From NCBI GenBank assembly GCA_046757965.1, contig JBHHZI010000021.1, forward strand, positions 1-30,786: a stretch of 30,786 bases of DNA, written 5' to 3'. The position numbers and the translations under genes are program-made. The notes under the pieces were generated by a model. It was not told the origin of the DNA, did no database searches, and saw nothing but the letters and a program-made list of their open reading frames with translations. Below are positions 1 through 7,767 of this stretch, piece by piece (within the stretch, counting starts at the first letter, position 1; each line of letters starts with the position of its first letter). The DNA comes from JBHHZI01 sp046757965 (GTDB taxonomy: Bacteria; Acidobacteriota; Polarisedimenticolia; SMYD01).

Positions 1-278
1 CATCCACGGCGTTGGGGTGGGCCGGTGTCGTCAGGTTCCAGTGCACCACGATGCCCGTGGTCGCGGTGGGCGCGCGCTGCGGAACAAAGGCGAGGGAAAA
101 AGTTATACGGCAAGAGCCACAGGGCGAGCGTCCTGACACGTGACGTGTCGCGGTGCCAGGCGATCATCAGACGCCGAGGGAATGGAACTGCCAGGTTCCA
201 CAAACCAGGACCAATTCGTGCGTTGGCTGGTCGGGATGGTGGGGACACTTTTCTCGCGCCAGGCGGAAGGCGCGCAAG

Positions 279-305
279 GGTCTTGACCCTGGCCCGTGTG
301 CGTCT
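279..305 (+). repeat. Promoter-like repeat, copy A (pairs with 2799-2825)
   Basis: This 27-nt stretch matches 2799-2825 at 24 of 27 positions. The shared core is CCTGGCCCGTGTG preceded by GGTCTTG. Here the -35-like hexamer TTGACC (283-288) is better than in copy B, but no good -10 follows at 17 nt. The sequence soon runs into the inverted-repeat element starting at 314. It looks like an orphaned promoter of a lost relative of the 2838 operon (inference). Confidence 0.55.
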
Positions 306-313
306 CTCGTAAT

Positions 314-418
314 CCCGGATTTCGCGAGGCTGTACTGACAAGGTCGGTCTGGTCCTTGCCCCGAGGACCTGGCGCGGGCTTAGTGAGGCGCCAGCAGTAC
401 ACCCTTGCGAAATCCGGG
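314..418. repeat. Inverted-repeat element, MITE-like or solo IS ends
   Basis: Two 24-nt arms (314-337 and 395-418) are reverse complements at 22 of 24 positions. The outer ends read CCCGGATTTCGC and GCGAAATCCGGG, and the inner ends carry TGTACTG and CAGTAC. The 57-nt spacer has no ORF. The arms have the form of terminal inverted repeats of a short non-autonomous mobile element. I see no convincing target-site duplication. A strong structural RNA or REP-like element is an alternative. Confidence 0.6.
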
Positions 419-593
419 TTGAATCGTGCCGGAGAATGGGTGTACGGTTGGGCGCCTTGGGCAACCGCCTCCGAGATCAACTGGATCTACTGTCCTCGTT
501 CTTTCGACGCGGCGTGCGCTGTGTTCTCACCGACATCGAGGTCGAGGCCCGGTCGGCGCGAACGATGACCAGCCGCGGCCCGATGAATCGCCG

Positions 594-2597
594 GTGAGAT
601 TCCTGCTTTCCGAGAAAGATGGGTGGCTGCTGTGGCTGCTCTTCATCCTTCTCGCAGGATGCACGTTGCTGGTCTGGACGGCCAGCGCCCGGTATCCTCC
701 GACGGGAGACGAGCCGCACTATCTCGTCATGGCCGACGGTCTGCTGCGTGACCACACATTCGATCAAACCCAGGCCTATCGGCGAGAATTCAGAAACCGT
801 GACATCTCTCCGGCCGGCCTGGCTCAGCGCGGGGCGTCTCCGTCACCGAAAAACACTCATGCCAGGAGTGGCGTGCACGGCCTGTACAACGTGCACGGTG
901 TCGGGCTGCCCATACTGCTCGCCTTGCCATTCGCGGTCGCGGGTGTTGCTGGAGCCAAGTTCTTTTTGCTTCTACTGGTCAGCTTGCTCGTTCCCCTGAC
1001 CTGGCACATTGCGGGCCAGCTGACGAAGAATCGTGCGCACCGGATTCTGTCCACAGCGGTTGTTGTGCTCGCCGCGCCGTTTATCCCGGCCGCCGGTCAG
1101 ATTTACCCGGGACTGATTGCGGGCATCGGCGCGCTCTCGGTGATCGCCTCGTTGCTGGGGTGGAAGAGGGGCCATCCGGACAACCGCGCAGGAACCACCC
1201 CTCCTCAGGCAAGGATGACGCTGGGACTGGCACTGATCTGTTACGCGTTGCCCTGGTTGCACATCAAGTTCACGATCATCGCGGTGATCCTGGGCGCCGC
1301 CATGGCCATCCGGGCGTATCGCGTCTACAGATCCACGGTCCGCGCGCTGGCAATCCTGACCGGTCTGCTGGTGTCTCTTGTGATGCTCGCGGCCTACAAC
1401 ATCCACGCCTTCGGACGCCCACAGGGACCGTACATAGGCCCGGCGCTCATCGTGAGCTGGCAGTCTCTGGTCGTGCTTGTGGGGCTTCATCTGGATAGGT
1501 TTCAGGGTTTGTTCATCCAGAACCCGGCCTACTTCCTCGGTCTGGCGGCACTTGTGCCATTCTTGAGAGAGCATTTTCGGGCTGGTATCGTGGTGGCCCT
1601 CTGCTACCTCAGCTTCATCATCCCCAATGCTCTCCATCCGAACTGGTACGGCGGAGACTCATTCGCCGGGAGATTCGCCTGGTCGGCGGCTGTCGTCGCA
1701 CTGCCCATCGTCGTGTTCGCCATCGTCACCATCCTCAAAGATCTGAGACGCGGATGGTGTCTGACCGTCGTTATGATGCTCATCAATGCCGCAACGTACT
1801 ATTCGTACACTTTCGGAAGTCTCGTCCTTCCCAGCGGCGCTTTGGCCAGCCACAACTCCCGGGCCTATTCACCACTCACGTACGGGTCATTCCATGCGGT
1901 ACTCAATGACTATCTGCCACTCCTGCACGATAAGGGGCAGGCGATTCGCCATGGTCCCAACGCCTGTTTTCTGATCCTGGCGATCGGCCTGCTGGTGTCA
2001 GGTGGGTCTTATGGGCGGCGTCACCGATCGGTGTTCTATAACAACATCACGCGGTTTCTCGTGACGAGCGCCGTGTTCATCGTGGTCGTGGGGGCGATGA
2101 CACGGGACGTGGCTGCTGGCCGGCACGATCCACAGTGGACGGGAGGGCATCCTCTGACGATGCGCTCCCACACAGGCGCTCCACTGGTCTGGGCGGGGGC
2201 CAGTCTGCCCTCGGAGATCGGGAACGTGTCCGGCACGTCAAGAGTCGTGCGGGCAAACGAAGCCAGGACTGGCTTCGCCACGTTCGGCCCGTACACGATC
2301 TTGAACGCGGGTCGGTACCGCTTCGTCATCGCCCTCGATGCCTTCGGAAAAGAAGACCAAGATGTCGCCTGGGTTGATGTGTTTCTCGCGTCGAAGAAGC
2401 GCACCCTGCTCAGGGTTGCCGTCAAGCCGTCCTCAAGACGTCAAGACGTGACCGGGACCTTCGACATCTCTGCGGAAACGCCGGCCGACCCGGTCGAGGT
2501 GAGAACCTATTATCTTGGCACGGGAGACCTCGCCGTCCATTCCCTGACCCTGGAACGGATCGCTGATGGAGGAGGGTCGCGTTCACAGCGCGACTGA
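594..2597 (+). CDS. Multi-pass membrane GT-C type glycosyltransferase-like protein
   Basis: The predicted protein has 667 residues from a GTG at 594; the frame is open from 426, so the start is uncertain and there is no clear ribosome site. An N-terminal membrane segment (residues FILLAGCTLLVWTA) is followed by the motif TGDEPHYLVMADGLL. That position and acidic character match the first luminal loop of GT-C enzymes (PMT/ArnT/GT39/GT83 type) that use polyprenyl-phosphate sugars. About ten further hydrophobic segments follow, then a soluble C-terminal region of about 170 residues with beta-rich character. Family knowledge suggests transfer of a sugar to lipid, glycan or protein on the outer face of the inner membrane; donor and acceptor cannot be read. 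It stands alone, followed by a hairpin terminator. It could instead be a GT-C-like protein without activity. Confidence 0.75.
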   Translation: MRFLLSEKDGWLLWLLFILLAGCTLLVWTASARYPPTGDEPHYLVMADGLLRDHTFDQTQAYRREFRNRDISPAGLAQRGASPSPKNTHARSGVHGLYNVHGVGLPILLALPFAVAGVAGAKFFLLLLVSLLVPLTWHIAGQLTKNRAHRILSTAVVVLAAPFIPAAGQIYPGLIAGIGALSVIASLLGWKRGHPDNRAGTTPPQARMTLGLALICYALPWLHIKFTIIAVILGAAMAIRAYRVYRSTVRALAILTGLLVSLVMLAAYNIHAFGRPQGPYIGPALIVSWQSLVVLVGLHLDRFQGLFIQNPAYFLGLAALVPFLREHFRAGIVVALCYLSFIIPNALHPNWYGGDSFAGRFAWSAAVVALPIVVFAIVTILKDLRRGWCLTVVMMLINAATYYSYTFGSLVLPSGALASHNSRAYSPLTYGSFHAVLNDYLPLLHDKGQAIRHGPNACFLILAIGLLVSGGSYGRRHRSVFYNNITRFLVTSAVFIVVVGAMTRDVAAGRHDPQWTGGHPLTMRSHTGAPLVWAGASLPSEIGNVSGTSRVVRANEARTGFATFGPYTILNAGRYRFVIALDAFGKEDQDVAWVDVFLASKKRTLLRVAVKPSSRRQDVTGTFDISAETPADPVEVRTYYLGTGDLAVHSLTLERIADGGGSRSQRD

Positions 2598-2640
2598 GTT
2601 GCCGAGGACAAAGGGCCGCCTGGTGGCTGGCGGCCGATAG

Positions 2641-2672
2641 AAAAAGGGCGACTCCAGTGGGAGCCGCCCTTG
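2641..2672. terminator. Bidirectional intrinsic terminator-like hairpin
   Basis: AAGGGCGACTCC (2644-2655) pairs with GGAGCCGCCCTT (2660-2671) over 12 positions, with one G-T wobble and a 4-nt loop. An A-run precedes the stem, which serves as a U-tract for minus-strand transcripts. It lies between the glycosyltransferase stop and the HU 3' end reading toward it, so it can serve both directions. Confidence 0.7.
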
Positions 2673-2701
2673 GTGTCATTCTGTCTCGATGACAGGGTTG
2701 C

Positions 2702-2790
2702 CTACTTGACGGCGGTCATCAGGTCCTTGCCGGCCCTGAGCTTCGGAATCTTGCGCGCCTTGATCTTGATCGCCTCACCTGTCTGGTGAC
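2702..2790 (-). pseudogene. hup: Truncated 3' end of an HU-family DNA-binding protein gene
   Basis: Read on the minus strand, the stretch ends with TAG at 2702-2704 and encodes QTGEAIKIKARK, then IPKLRAGKDLMTAVK. This is the conserved C-terminal strand and helix of HU/IHF proteins (compare the family pattern QTGE-IKIPARK-PKFRPGKAL). Homology stops abruptly just upstream of the Q-T-G, at about 2785-2790. The remaining two thirds of a normal 90-residue HU gene are missing and are replaced by the promoter of the toxin-antitoxin pair on the other strand. It has no start codon or ribosome site, so it is a remnant. Either the TA cassette replaced the 5' part, or this is a 3'-end duplication left by an integrating element. 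Confidence 0.8.
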
Positions 2791-2798
2791 GAGTTGAA

Positions 2799-2831
2799 GG
2801 TCTTGCGCCTGGCCCGTGTGAGTCTTACAAT
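2799..2831 (+). promoter_or_regulatory. Promoter of TA operon 1 (repeat copy B), leaderless
   Basis: A weak -35 TTGCGC (2803-2808), a 17-nt spacer and a good -10 TACAAT (2826-2831) place the expected start point at about 2838, which is the A of the antitoxin ATG. The transcript would have no 5' leader. The segment 2799-2825 repeats 279-305. No Shine-Dalgarno sequence precedes the ATG, consistent with leaderless translation. Confidence 0.6.
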
Positions 2832-2832
2832 A

Positions 2833-2848
2833 TTATCATGTATGATAA
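2833..2848. promoter_or_regulatory. Palindromic operator over the antitoxin start codon
   Basis: TTATCAT (2833-2839), a 2-nt GT spacer and ATGATAA (2842-2848) form a perfect 7-bp inverted repeat. It lies just downstream of the -10 and overlaps the ATG at 2838. This is a natural binding site for the HTH protein encoded directly downstream, hence likely autorepression (inference). Confidence 0.6.
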
Positions 2849-3353
2849 AGCCGGTCGAACGGAGCCTCGGCCCATCGGCGTCCAGATCCGATCGATGAGA
2901 GTCGCTCGCGGCTGGTCTCTTGCCGAGCTGGCTCGACGGGTGGGGACCAGCGCTCCCACGCTCCACCGCTACGAGGGCGGCTGGGACCGGTTCCAGCTCA
3001 CGACCCTGAGAAAGATTGCCTCGGCGCTCGGTGCGCGCCTGGAGGTGAATCTGATCCCGGAGAGAGGAACGGAGCGCGAACCGGCGCGGCCCTCGGTGGG
3101 CCGACTGCTGCAACTGATTTCACCCCTATTCTGGGACAGGCGCCTCCACGCGTCGGACCTCGAGCGCTACCAGGACTGGGTCGTCGAGCGCGTCCTGATG
3201 TTCGGGAACTGGGAGCAGGTAATGGCCATGCGACGGTTCTACGACGATGCCGCCGTTGCCCGGGCCATCAAGCGACGCGGGGTCGATGCGAAGACCCGTT
3301 GTTTCTGGACGACGGTACTGGATGGAGGTGTTCTTGCATCCGAAGGTTCTTAG
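2838..3353 (+). CDS. HTH (XRE) antitoxin/regulator with DUF6922-like C-terminus
   Basis: This 171-residue protein has an XRE/Cro helix-turn-helix at about residues 14-65 (IRSMRVARGWSLAELARRVG, then APTLHRYEGG and LTTLRKIASALGA). A C-terminal part at about 85-160 has SPLFWD, ERVLMFGNWEQVMAMRRFYDD and DAKTRCFWTTVL. That pattern fits the DUF6922-type domain often encoded next to AbiEii nucleotidyltransferases. Its 3' end overlaps the toxin gene by about 32 nt. Promoter and palindrome suggest a leaderless, self-repressed operon. The presumed role is to neutralise or repress the downstream nucleotidyltransferase, as AbiEi does in AbiE systems; this rests on context, since the HTH here is XRE-like rather than the winged helix of AbiEi. 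The ATG at 2838 is the only start that fits the promoter. Confidence 0.8.
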   Translation: MYDKAGRTEPRPIGVQIRSMRVARGWSLAELARRVGTSAPTLHRYEGGWDRFQLTTLRKIASALGARLEVNLIPERGTEREPARPSVGRLLQLISPLFWDRRLHASDLERYQDWVVERVLMFGNWEQVMAMRRFYDDAAVARAIKRRGVDAKTRCFWTTVLDGGVLASEGS

Positions 3354-3951
3354 CGGCACCGCCTGGACGTTGATTCGCCGGATCGTCGGCCACGGCCTGC
3401 TGGACGGGTGGGTCCTGGCGGGAGGGACCGGCCTGGCGTTGCAGCTCGGGCATCGGCACTCGGAAGATCTCGATCTGTTTCGGACGGAGACCTTCGATCC
3501 CCAGCTTCTGCTCCAGGACCTGGCCAGGCTGGGAAAGGTCGTGGTCCAGGCGGCCGGGCCTGGCACACTGCACGCTGCCGTCGATGGACTTCGGGTGTCG
3601 TTCCTCCAGGCGCAGGCCGGTTTCCTGTACCCGGGGACGACTTACCGTGGCATGGTCATCGCCGACCCTGCGGATATCGCGGTGATGAAGCTGGTGGCGA
3701 TCGGTGGACGGGGCGGCAGGAAGGACTTCGTCGATCTGTATTTCCTCCTTCGCAACGGCGTCTCTCTCGACGGCTCCTTGAAGATGCTGAAGAGGCGATT
3801 CCGCGATATCGATCACAACGAATATCACCTCCGCAAATCGCTCGTCTACTTCACCGACGCTGAATCGGAACCGATGCCGAATATGATCCGGGCGGTGCCC
3901 TGGGAGACGATGAAGGAGACAATCGTCGAGGAAGTGCGCCGGCTGAGTTGA
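3322..3951 (+). CDS. AbiEii/AbiGii-like nucleotidyltransferase (putative toxin)
   Basis: The protein is 209 residues from ATG 3322. The nucleotidyltransferase signature is clear: LAGGTGLALQLGHRHSEDLDLF has the G-G pair (34-35), then S47 and the metal-binding D49 and D51. AbiEii-family proteins (Pfam nucleotidyl transferase AbiEii toxin) transfer nucleotides to RNA or other targets; for AbiE the outcome is reversible growth arrest and phage abortive infection. Downstream IADPADIAVMKLVAIGGRGGRKDFVDLYFLL matches the family's second conserved block (K for nucleotide binding, KD-DLYFL helix). A TTG at 3334 preceded by GGAGG at 5 nt is an alternative start. Overlap with the HTH gene implies translational coupling. 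The target and actual toxicity are not visible from sequence. Confidence 0.85.
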   Translation: MEVFLHPKVLSGTAWTLIRRIVGHGLLDGWVLAGGTGLALQLGHRHSEDLDLFRTETFDPQLLLQDLARLGKVVVQAAGPGTLHAAVDGLRVSFLQAQAGFLYPGTTYRGMVIADPADIAVMKLVAIGGRGGRKDFVDLYFLLRNGVSLDGSLKMLKRRFRDIDHNEYHLRKSLVYFTDAESEPMPNMIRAVPWETMKETIVEEVRRLS

Positions 3952-3984
3952 ATGCCTTTCCGCCTGGTTGCGATCCCGGCGGCA

Positions 3985-6018
3985 TCATGTGTCAGGATCT
4001 TCAGCCTGGAGGAAGTCTTCCTCGGCGCCCGCCTCATCATGCAAGATCTGTGACCTCACGACGCCGCGAATGTGGAACTGTTCCCTGCTGGCGGGTGCTT
4101 CATCCAGAAGTTGCTGGAGGAGGGCCGAGACAATCTGCGTGTCGTGGACCTGGTACTTGAATACGGCGAGGTATGAAAGCGCGGCAACATACTGCGCGTA
4201 TGCTCGGTTCTGGATATCAGGTGTGGCGAGAGCGAACCGGTGGGCTCCTCGAGAGATCACGGCGCGGTAGGAGTCCTCGATGAGGGACGTCAGCGCCGCG
4301 GTATATCCGGGTTGCAGGATGCGGTCCACGATCGTCTGCTGCTTCCTGTCCAGGAGGGGCGTGGTGAGGAGAGCGTCTATCCGATCGGATGAATGACTGC
4401 CCCCTTCACGGAGCAGTTTCCGGGCCGCCTCGCTCAGGGAGTATCTGTTCCTTGCACAGGCGCCGACGTTGAGATGAAGCGAGGAAGGGATCTCGTCGGG
4501 AATATGCTCCTTCGTATGGATGTACCACTCGGTCGCCACGCGCCACCTGTCGAGCGATGCGAGAAGTATCGGAAGCCGCGCCTCCGTATCGTCCGTGGCG
4601 GACACGGTGGAGGAGGTTTGCTTCGCACTCCCTGCCCAGAGATCGCCGCCTTTCCACCAGAGGTGCGGTGAGTCGATCCAGAAGAGCTGTAGGCTGACCG
4701 GAATGATATCGCGGGAACGGAACAGTTCCTCCCGTATCGACGCATTTGTCAGGATGGCGCTGCCGGACCGGAAATACATGCGTCGAGCGTCCTCTTTCGC
4801 CAGGCCGGAATGATCCGTCCGGTAGAGCGAGAAGAGATGTTCGTACCTGTCGGCTCCAAGAATCTCGTGGAGTCTGCCATGAAAGAGGGGCGCGGCCATG
4901 GCGACGAGCCCCTGGTAGTCCCGAAGAACAGGCTCGCCGCTCACCTCCTTGACCAGCGTGCGGAGCTGTTCGAGGGCGAAGACGCTGCTGTTGAGTTTCT
5001 GTCTCTTGCCGATGACCTCGACGGTCGTGACCTCGGCGGTGTTCGTCACCTCCGCGGGGGAATCCGGGGGGGTGAAGGCATAGAAACCTGGCAGCGTCAC
5101 ATCCCTTGCAAAGCGTCCGTTCGCGCCCGAAAGCCGCCAGTCGATGCTCTCGTCCACGATGGCGCGAAACGTTCTCTCCCCATCGAGCAGCGCATCGGCG
5201 GTGAGGGGCCCCTTGAAGTACGTGAGAATCCGTCCGATCTCAGCCGGGGGAACGCCGGACCGGAACGCTTCCATGAAAGATCTCACACCTCGATCGATCA
5301 GGCTCTGCCCGAATTCCGGGTTTCCTGAACGGTAGCTCTCCAGCGCCCGATCCAGTTGCCAGCGGGCAGCATGCACGCTCGCCAGGGCAAGACTCGGGTC
5401 GGTGTCCCGGCGTCGGAGACCTCGTCGCAATCGATCATATCTCGATGCCTCGGCCTGCAACTCCGCGACCACCTGTGCGTTGCGCGATGTCATGTAGCCC
5501 TCGCTCTTCGCATGGGGAACGAGGCGGGCGTACAGATCCCAGAATGTGGGGCTGGAGGCATTCGAGGACGAGTACCCGAGGTGTCGCAGCACGATGTAGG
5601 CATGGTGCACTGAGAGTTTGTACAGGAGAGTGAGTCGCTCATCGGGTGAGAGCTGTTCATCTCTGACAGCGTGGTGAAGGCCATTCCATCGTGACCTGAA
5701 GCGACGCAGGTTCTTCTCCGCGCTGCGCCGTGCCAGGGCAGTGGTCTCGGCAGGAGACCGTTCGCGCTGCGCGGCGTAGTATTCGACGAGAATCACCCAA
5801 TCGCTGAGCAACGGGACCGAAGCGATGCCACTGAGCATCATCTGGGTGTATTCCCGGTCGGCGCGGTTGATGATGCTCGCGAGGGCAGGCTCCGTCACTG
5901 GAGAGCGTGTATGACTGCCACCGAGTAGCCGCGTGAGTTCGCCGGGACCGTCAGTCGCGAACAGAGGAGCGGCAGCGATTCGAGCCGCCAGGGCGACGAA
6001 TACGAGCGCTCGTCTCAT
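3985..6018 (-). CDS. Exported protein of unknown function, 677 residues
   Basis: I do not recognise the family. The frame is open from 6117, but ATG at 6018 gives a good signal peptide (MRRALVFVALAARIAAAPLFA, probable cleavage after about residue 21), so I choose that start despite a weak ribosome site. The mature protein is mostly helical in character, with many Arg/Leu-rich amphipathic stretches (for example residues RYDRLRRGLRRRDTDPSLA). A central segment rich in Thr/Val (AEVTNTAEVTTVEVIG) separates two helical halves, and the C-terminus is acidic (EEDFLQAEDPDT). No catalytic motif, metal site or TPR consensus stands out. It converges on the toxin gene with only about 33 nt between stops and is separated by 180 nt from the methyltransferase gene upstream. 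A periplasmic or outer-surface location is expected. Confidence 0.75.
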   Translation of the reverse strand: MRRALVFVALAARIAAAPLFATDGPGELTRLLGGSHTRSPVTEPALASIINRADREYTQMMLSGIASVPLLSDWVILVEYYAAQRERSPAETTALARRSAEKNLRRFRSRWNGLHHAVRDEQLSPDERLTLLYKLSVHHAYIVLRHLGYSSSNASSPTFWDLYARLVPHAKSEGYMTSRNAQVVAELQAEASRYDRLRRGLRRRDTDPSLALASVHAARWQLDRALESYRSGNPEFGQSLIDRGVRSFMEAFRSGVPPAEIGRILTYFKGPLTADALLDGERTFRAIVDESIDWRLSGANGRFARDVTLPGFYAFTPPDSPAEVTNTAEVTTVEVIGKRQKLNSSVFALEQLRTLVKEVSGEPVLRDYQGLVAMAAPLFHGRLHEILGADRYEHLFSLYRTDHSGLAKEDARRMYFRSGSAILTNASIREELFRSRDIIPVSLQLFWIDSPHLWWKGGDLWAGSAKQTSSTVSATDDTEARLPILLASLDRWRVATEWYIHTKEHIPDEIPSSLHLNVGACARNRYSLSEAARKLLREGGSHSSDRIDALLTTPLLDRKQQTIVDRILQPGYTAALTSLIEDSYRAVISRGAHRFALATPDIQNRAYAQYVAALSYLAVFKYQVHDTQIVSALLQQLLDEAPASREQFHIRGVVRSQILHDEAGAEEDFLQAEDPDT

Positions 6019-6198
6019 CAATCGATCGCGAGAAACCTGGCACGTGGGCACGACGCTCTCCTGTGGTGTCCAGAAGCAACGGCTGTCGGTGGCGACCAGA
6101 CCACGAACGAGCCCCACACGGTTTCAGTACCCTGATGGGCGCGGTGGCGTCAAGCGGCGATCTCCGATGGTGGGGGTCTGGAGTCGCAGGCGTTGTCT

Positions 6199-6858
6199 TC
6201 AACTCCCGGCCAGTGACCGCGACGCGGCATGGGCGACGATGCCGAAGGCCACGGCCACGTTGAGGGAGTCCTTCATGCCGCGCATCGGAATGGAGACGTG
6301 ATGCGCGCAGGCTGCGAGGATGGGCGGCGACACGCCCGCGACCTCGTTGCCGATCACCAGGCAGACCCGCCGGGGCCAGACGAAGTCGTCGACGGTCATG
6401 GCCGCAGGTCCCGTCTCGACGGCCACCGGCACGTAGCCCTCGGCCCGGATCTCCGCCAGCGCCTCGAACGCACTGGCCCGGTAGTCCCAGGCGACGACCT
6501 GGTCGGCGCCCAGGGCGGTCTTGGCGATCTCCGGGCGAGGCGGGTGGCCGGTGATGCCGGTCAGGAGCAGGCGCTTCACCCCGCATGCATCGGCGGTACG
6601 AAATATGGAGCCGACGTTCCACAGGCTGCGGATGTTGTCGGCGAGGACGACCAGCGGCAGGCGGGGAAGGGGAGAGGTGGCCAGCCCCCGGATGGTCGTC
6701 TCCTGCGCACGGAGCTGCTCCTCGACGGCGAGAGGACGGGCCGTGAGGCCAATACCGCAGGAGGGGCAGCGGCCGTTGTGACCCAGTTGCTCCGGGGGCA
6801 CCGTGAACACGGCCGCGCAGGATGGTGAGGGACAGCGGACGGCGATGGGCTCGTTCAC
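6199..6858 (-). CDS. TrmH/SpoU-family RNA 2'-O-methyltransferase with zinc ribbon
   Basis: SPOUT methyltransferases of this family transfer a methyl group from SAM to the ribose 2'-O of tRNA or rRNA. All three SpoU motifs are visible: motif 1 VLADNIRSLWNVGSIFRTAD, motif 2 CLVIGNEVAGVSP and motif 3 IPMRGMKDSLNVAVAFGIVA, which form the trefoil-knot SAM site. An N-terminal ribbon of the MJ0042 type (C9-x4-C14 and C31-x2-C34, with FTVPPEQLG between) is an uncommon addition for this family and may bind RNA. The frame is open to 6960. The GTG at 6858 has AGGA 8 nt upstream and starts just before the ribbon; ATG 6927 or GTG 6960 are alternatives. The exact RNA target cannot be assigned. Confidence 0.85.
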   Translation of the reverse strand: MNEPIAVRCPSPSCAAVFTVPPEQLGHNGRCPSCGIGLTARPLAVEEQLRAQETTIRGLATSPLPRLPLVVLADNIRSLWNVGSIFRTADACGVKRLLLTGITGHPPRPEIAKTALGADQVVAWDYRASAFEALAEIRAEGYVPVAVETGPAAMTVDDFVWPRRVCLVIGNEVAGVSPPILAACAHHVSIPMRGMKDSLNVAVAFGIVAHAASRSLAGS

Positions 6859-6984
6859 GACGGTGTTCCTGTCCACGGCACTGCGCCGGCTCTGACCCCG
6901 GAGAGTTCTCGACCTGGGCCGGATCATCTCCGTGTAGCAATCGTGCTCAGTTCTTGCCACCGGAAGTCATATCAACGGTCGGGA

Positions 6985-7449
6985 TCAATCCGTGCGCGAA
7001 TACGTGGCCTCCATCATGGCATGCCAGGCGTTGCCGTCCTGGGACATCTCCATCTTGAACCGATAGCTGCCCGGGGCGCCGAAGTCGAACACGGTGCGGC
7101 TGTGCACCCGTGGGTCGTGGCTGGAGAGAGTGAGCGTGTCGCCGTCGAACGATCCCCGGAAGACGTTTGGGGGCATGCCCATGGAGTCGAACCAGTGCAG
7201 GGTGTACTCCTTCCGGGTGTCGTCCCACCCAAACACGCCGTGGCCCCGGAAGCTGACCGTGCCGTCTCGCGTCTGCGTGTAGTCCTGGACCACATTGAAA
7301 CCGTCCATGGCGATCCTGTTGGTCACCTCGCCGATCGCCGTGCCGCCCTCCGGCATCCATGGCGACGGGCTCATCTTCTCCTCACCGCGCCAGGTGCCCA
7401 CCAGTTTCTCGAGGCGGGCGTGTGCCGCGCCTGGTCTTGGCATCTCCAT
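6985..7449 (-). CDS. DUF1579-family protein
   Basis: This 154-residue protein matches the DUF1579 pattern: an N-terminal HARLEKLVGTWRGEEKM, a central EVTNRIAMDGFNVVQDYTQ, then GHGVFGWDDTRKEYTLHWFDS and a C-terminal SYRFKMEMSQDGNAWHAMMEATYSR. These are small lipocalin-like beta-barrel proteins whose 'W' after the first helix and 'G-W/Y-D' turn are typical; the biological role is unknown. ATG 7449 is preceded by GGAGG with 6-nt spacing, which decides the start although the frame runs to 7614. No signal peptide is visible, so it is likely cytoplasmic. Confidence 0.85.
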   Translation of the reverse strand: MEMPRPGAAHARLEKLVGTWRGEEKMSPSPWMPEGGTAIGEVTNRIAMDGFNVVQDYTQTRDGTVSFRGHGVFGWDDTRKEYTLHWFDSMGMPPNVFRGSFDGDTLTLSSHDPRVHSRTVFDFGAPGSYRFKMEMSQDGNAWHAMMEATYSRTD

Positions 7450-7767
7450 CTCGCACCTCCGCAACTGTGTGCCGGTGACCTCTCTCGCCGGCAGAGATCT
7501 GTACGTGGGCCGGCCGGGCAGGTTGCGTCGCGAACCGTCACCTCCGGTAGCGAGTTTGTCACCGTGAGGCGACGTGGAACCCCCCCTTTCGTCTTGTGCG
7601 GAGGACGGTGTCATCGGCTCCCGTCACCAGCACCGGAAGAGTCATAAGTTGTTCCGCCTGAAACGCTTGGAACGAACCCATTGCATCCATCCGAGGGTGC
7701 GCCCGAGGCGGCATCGGTCTTGCAGTTATCCAGAGTCGGATGAGGTGGAACCGGAAAGGAGGCTCTC

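Larger units (their letters stand above)
1..425. other. Intergenic stretch with decayed repeats, no recognised gene
   Basis: I recognise no protein in this stretch. A 34-codon ORF (182-286, +) starts after a GAGGGA run and reads plausibly (residues DQFVRWLVGMVGTLF), but it ends inside a promoter-like repeat and may be a remnant. The first 80 bases, read on the minus strand, have a coding look toward the left edge (residues IVVHWNLTTPAHPN), but there is too little to call. The rest holds the repeat at 279-305 and the inverted-repeat element at 314-418. Confidence 0.5.

Noticed and set aside
395..430. Possible integron attC site
   Set aside because: A GTTGAAT matches the GTTRRRY core, but the complementary RYYYAAC and the L boxes are not present at the proper spacing; the inverted repeat is better explained as mobile-element ends.
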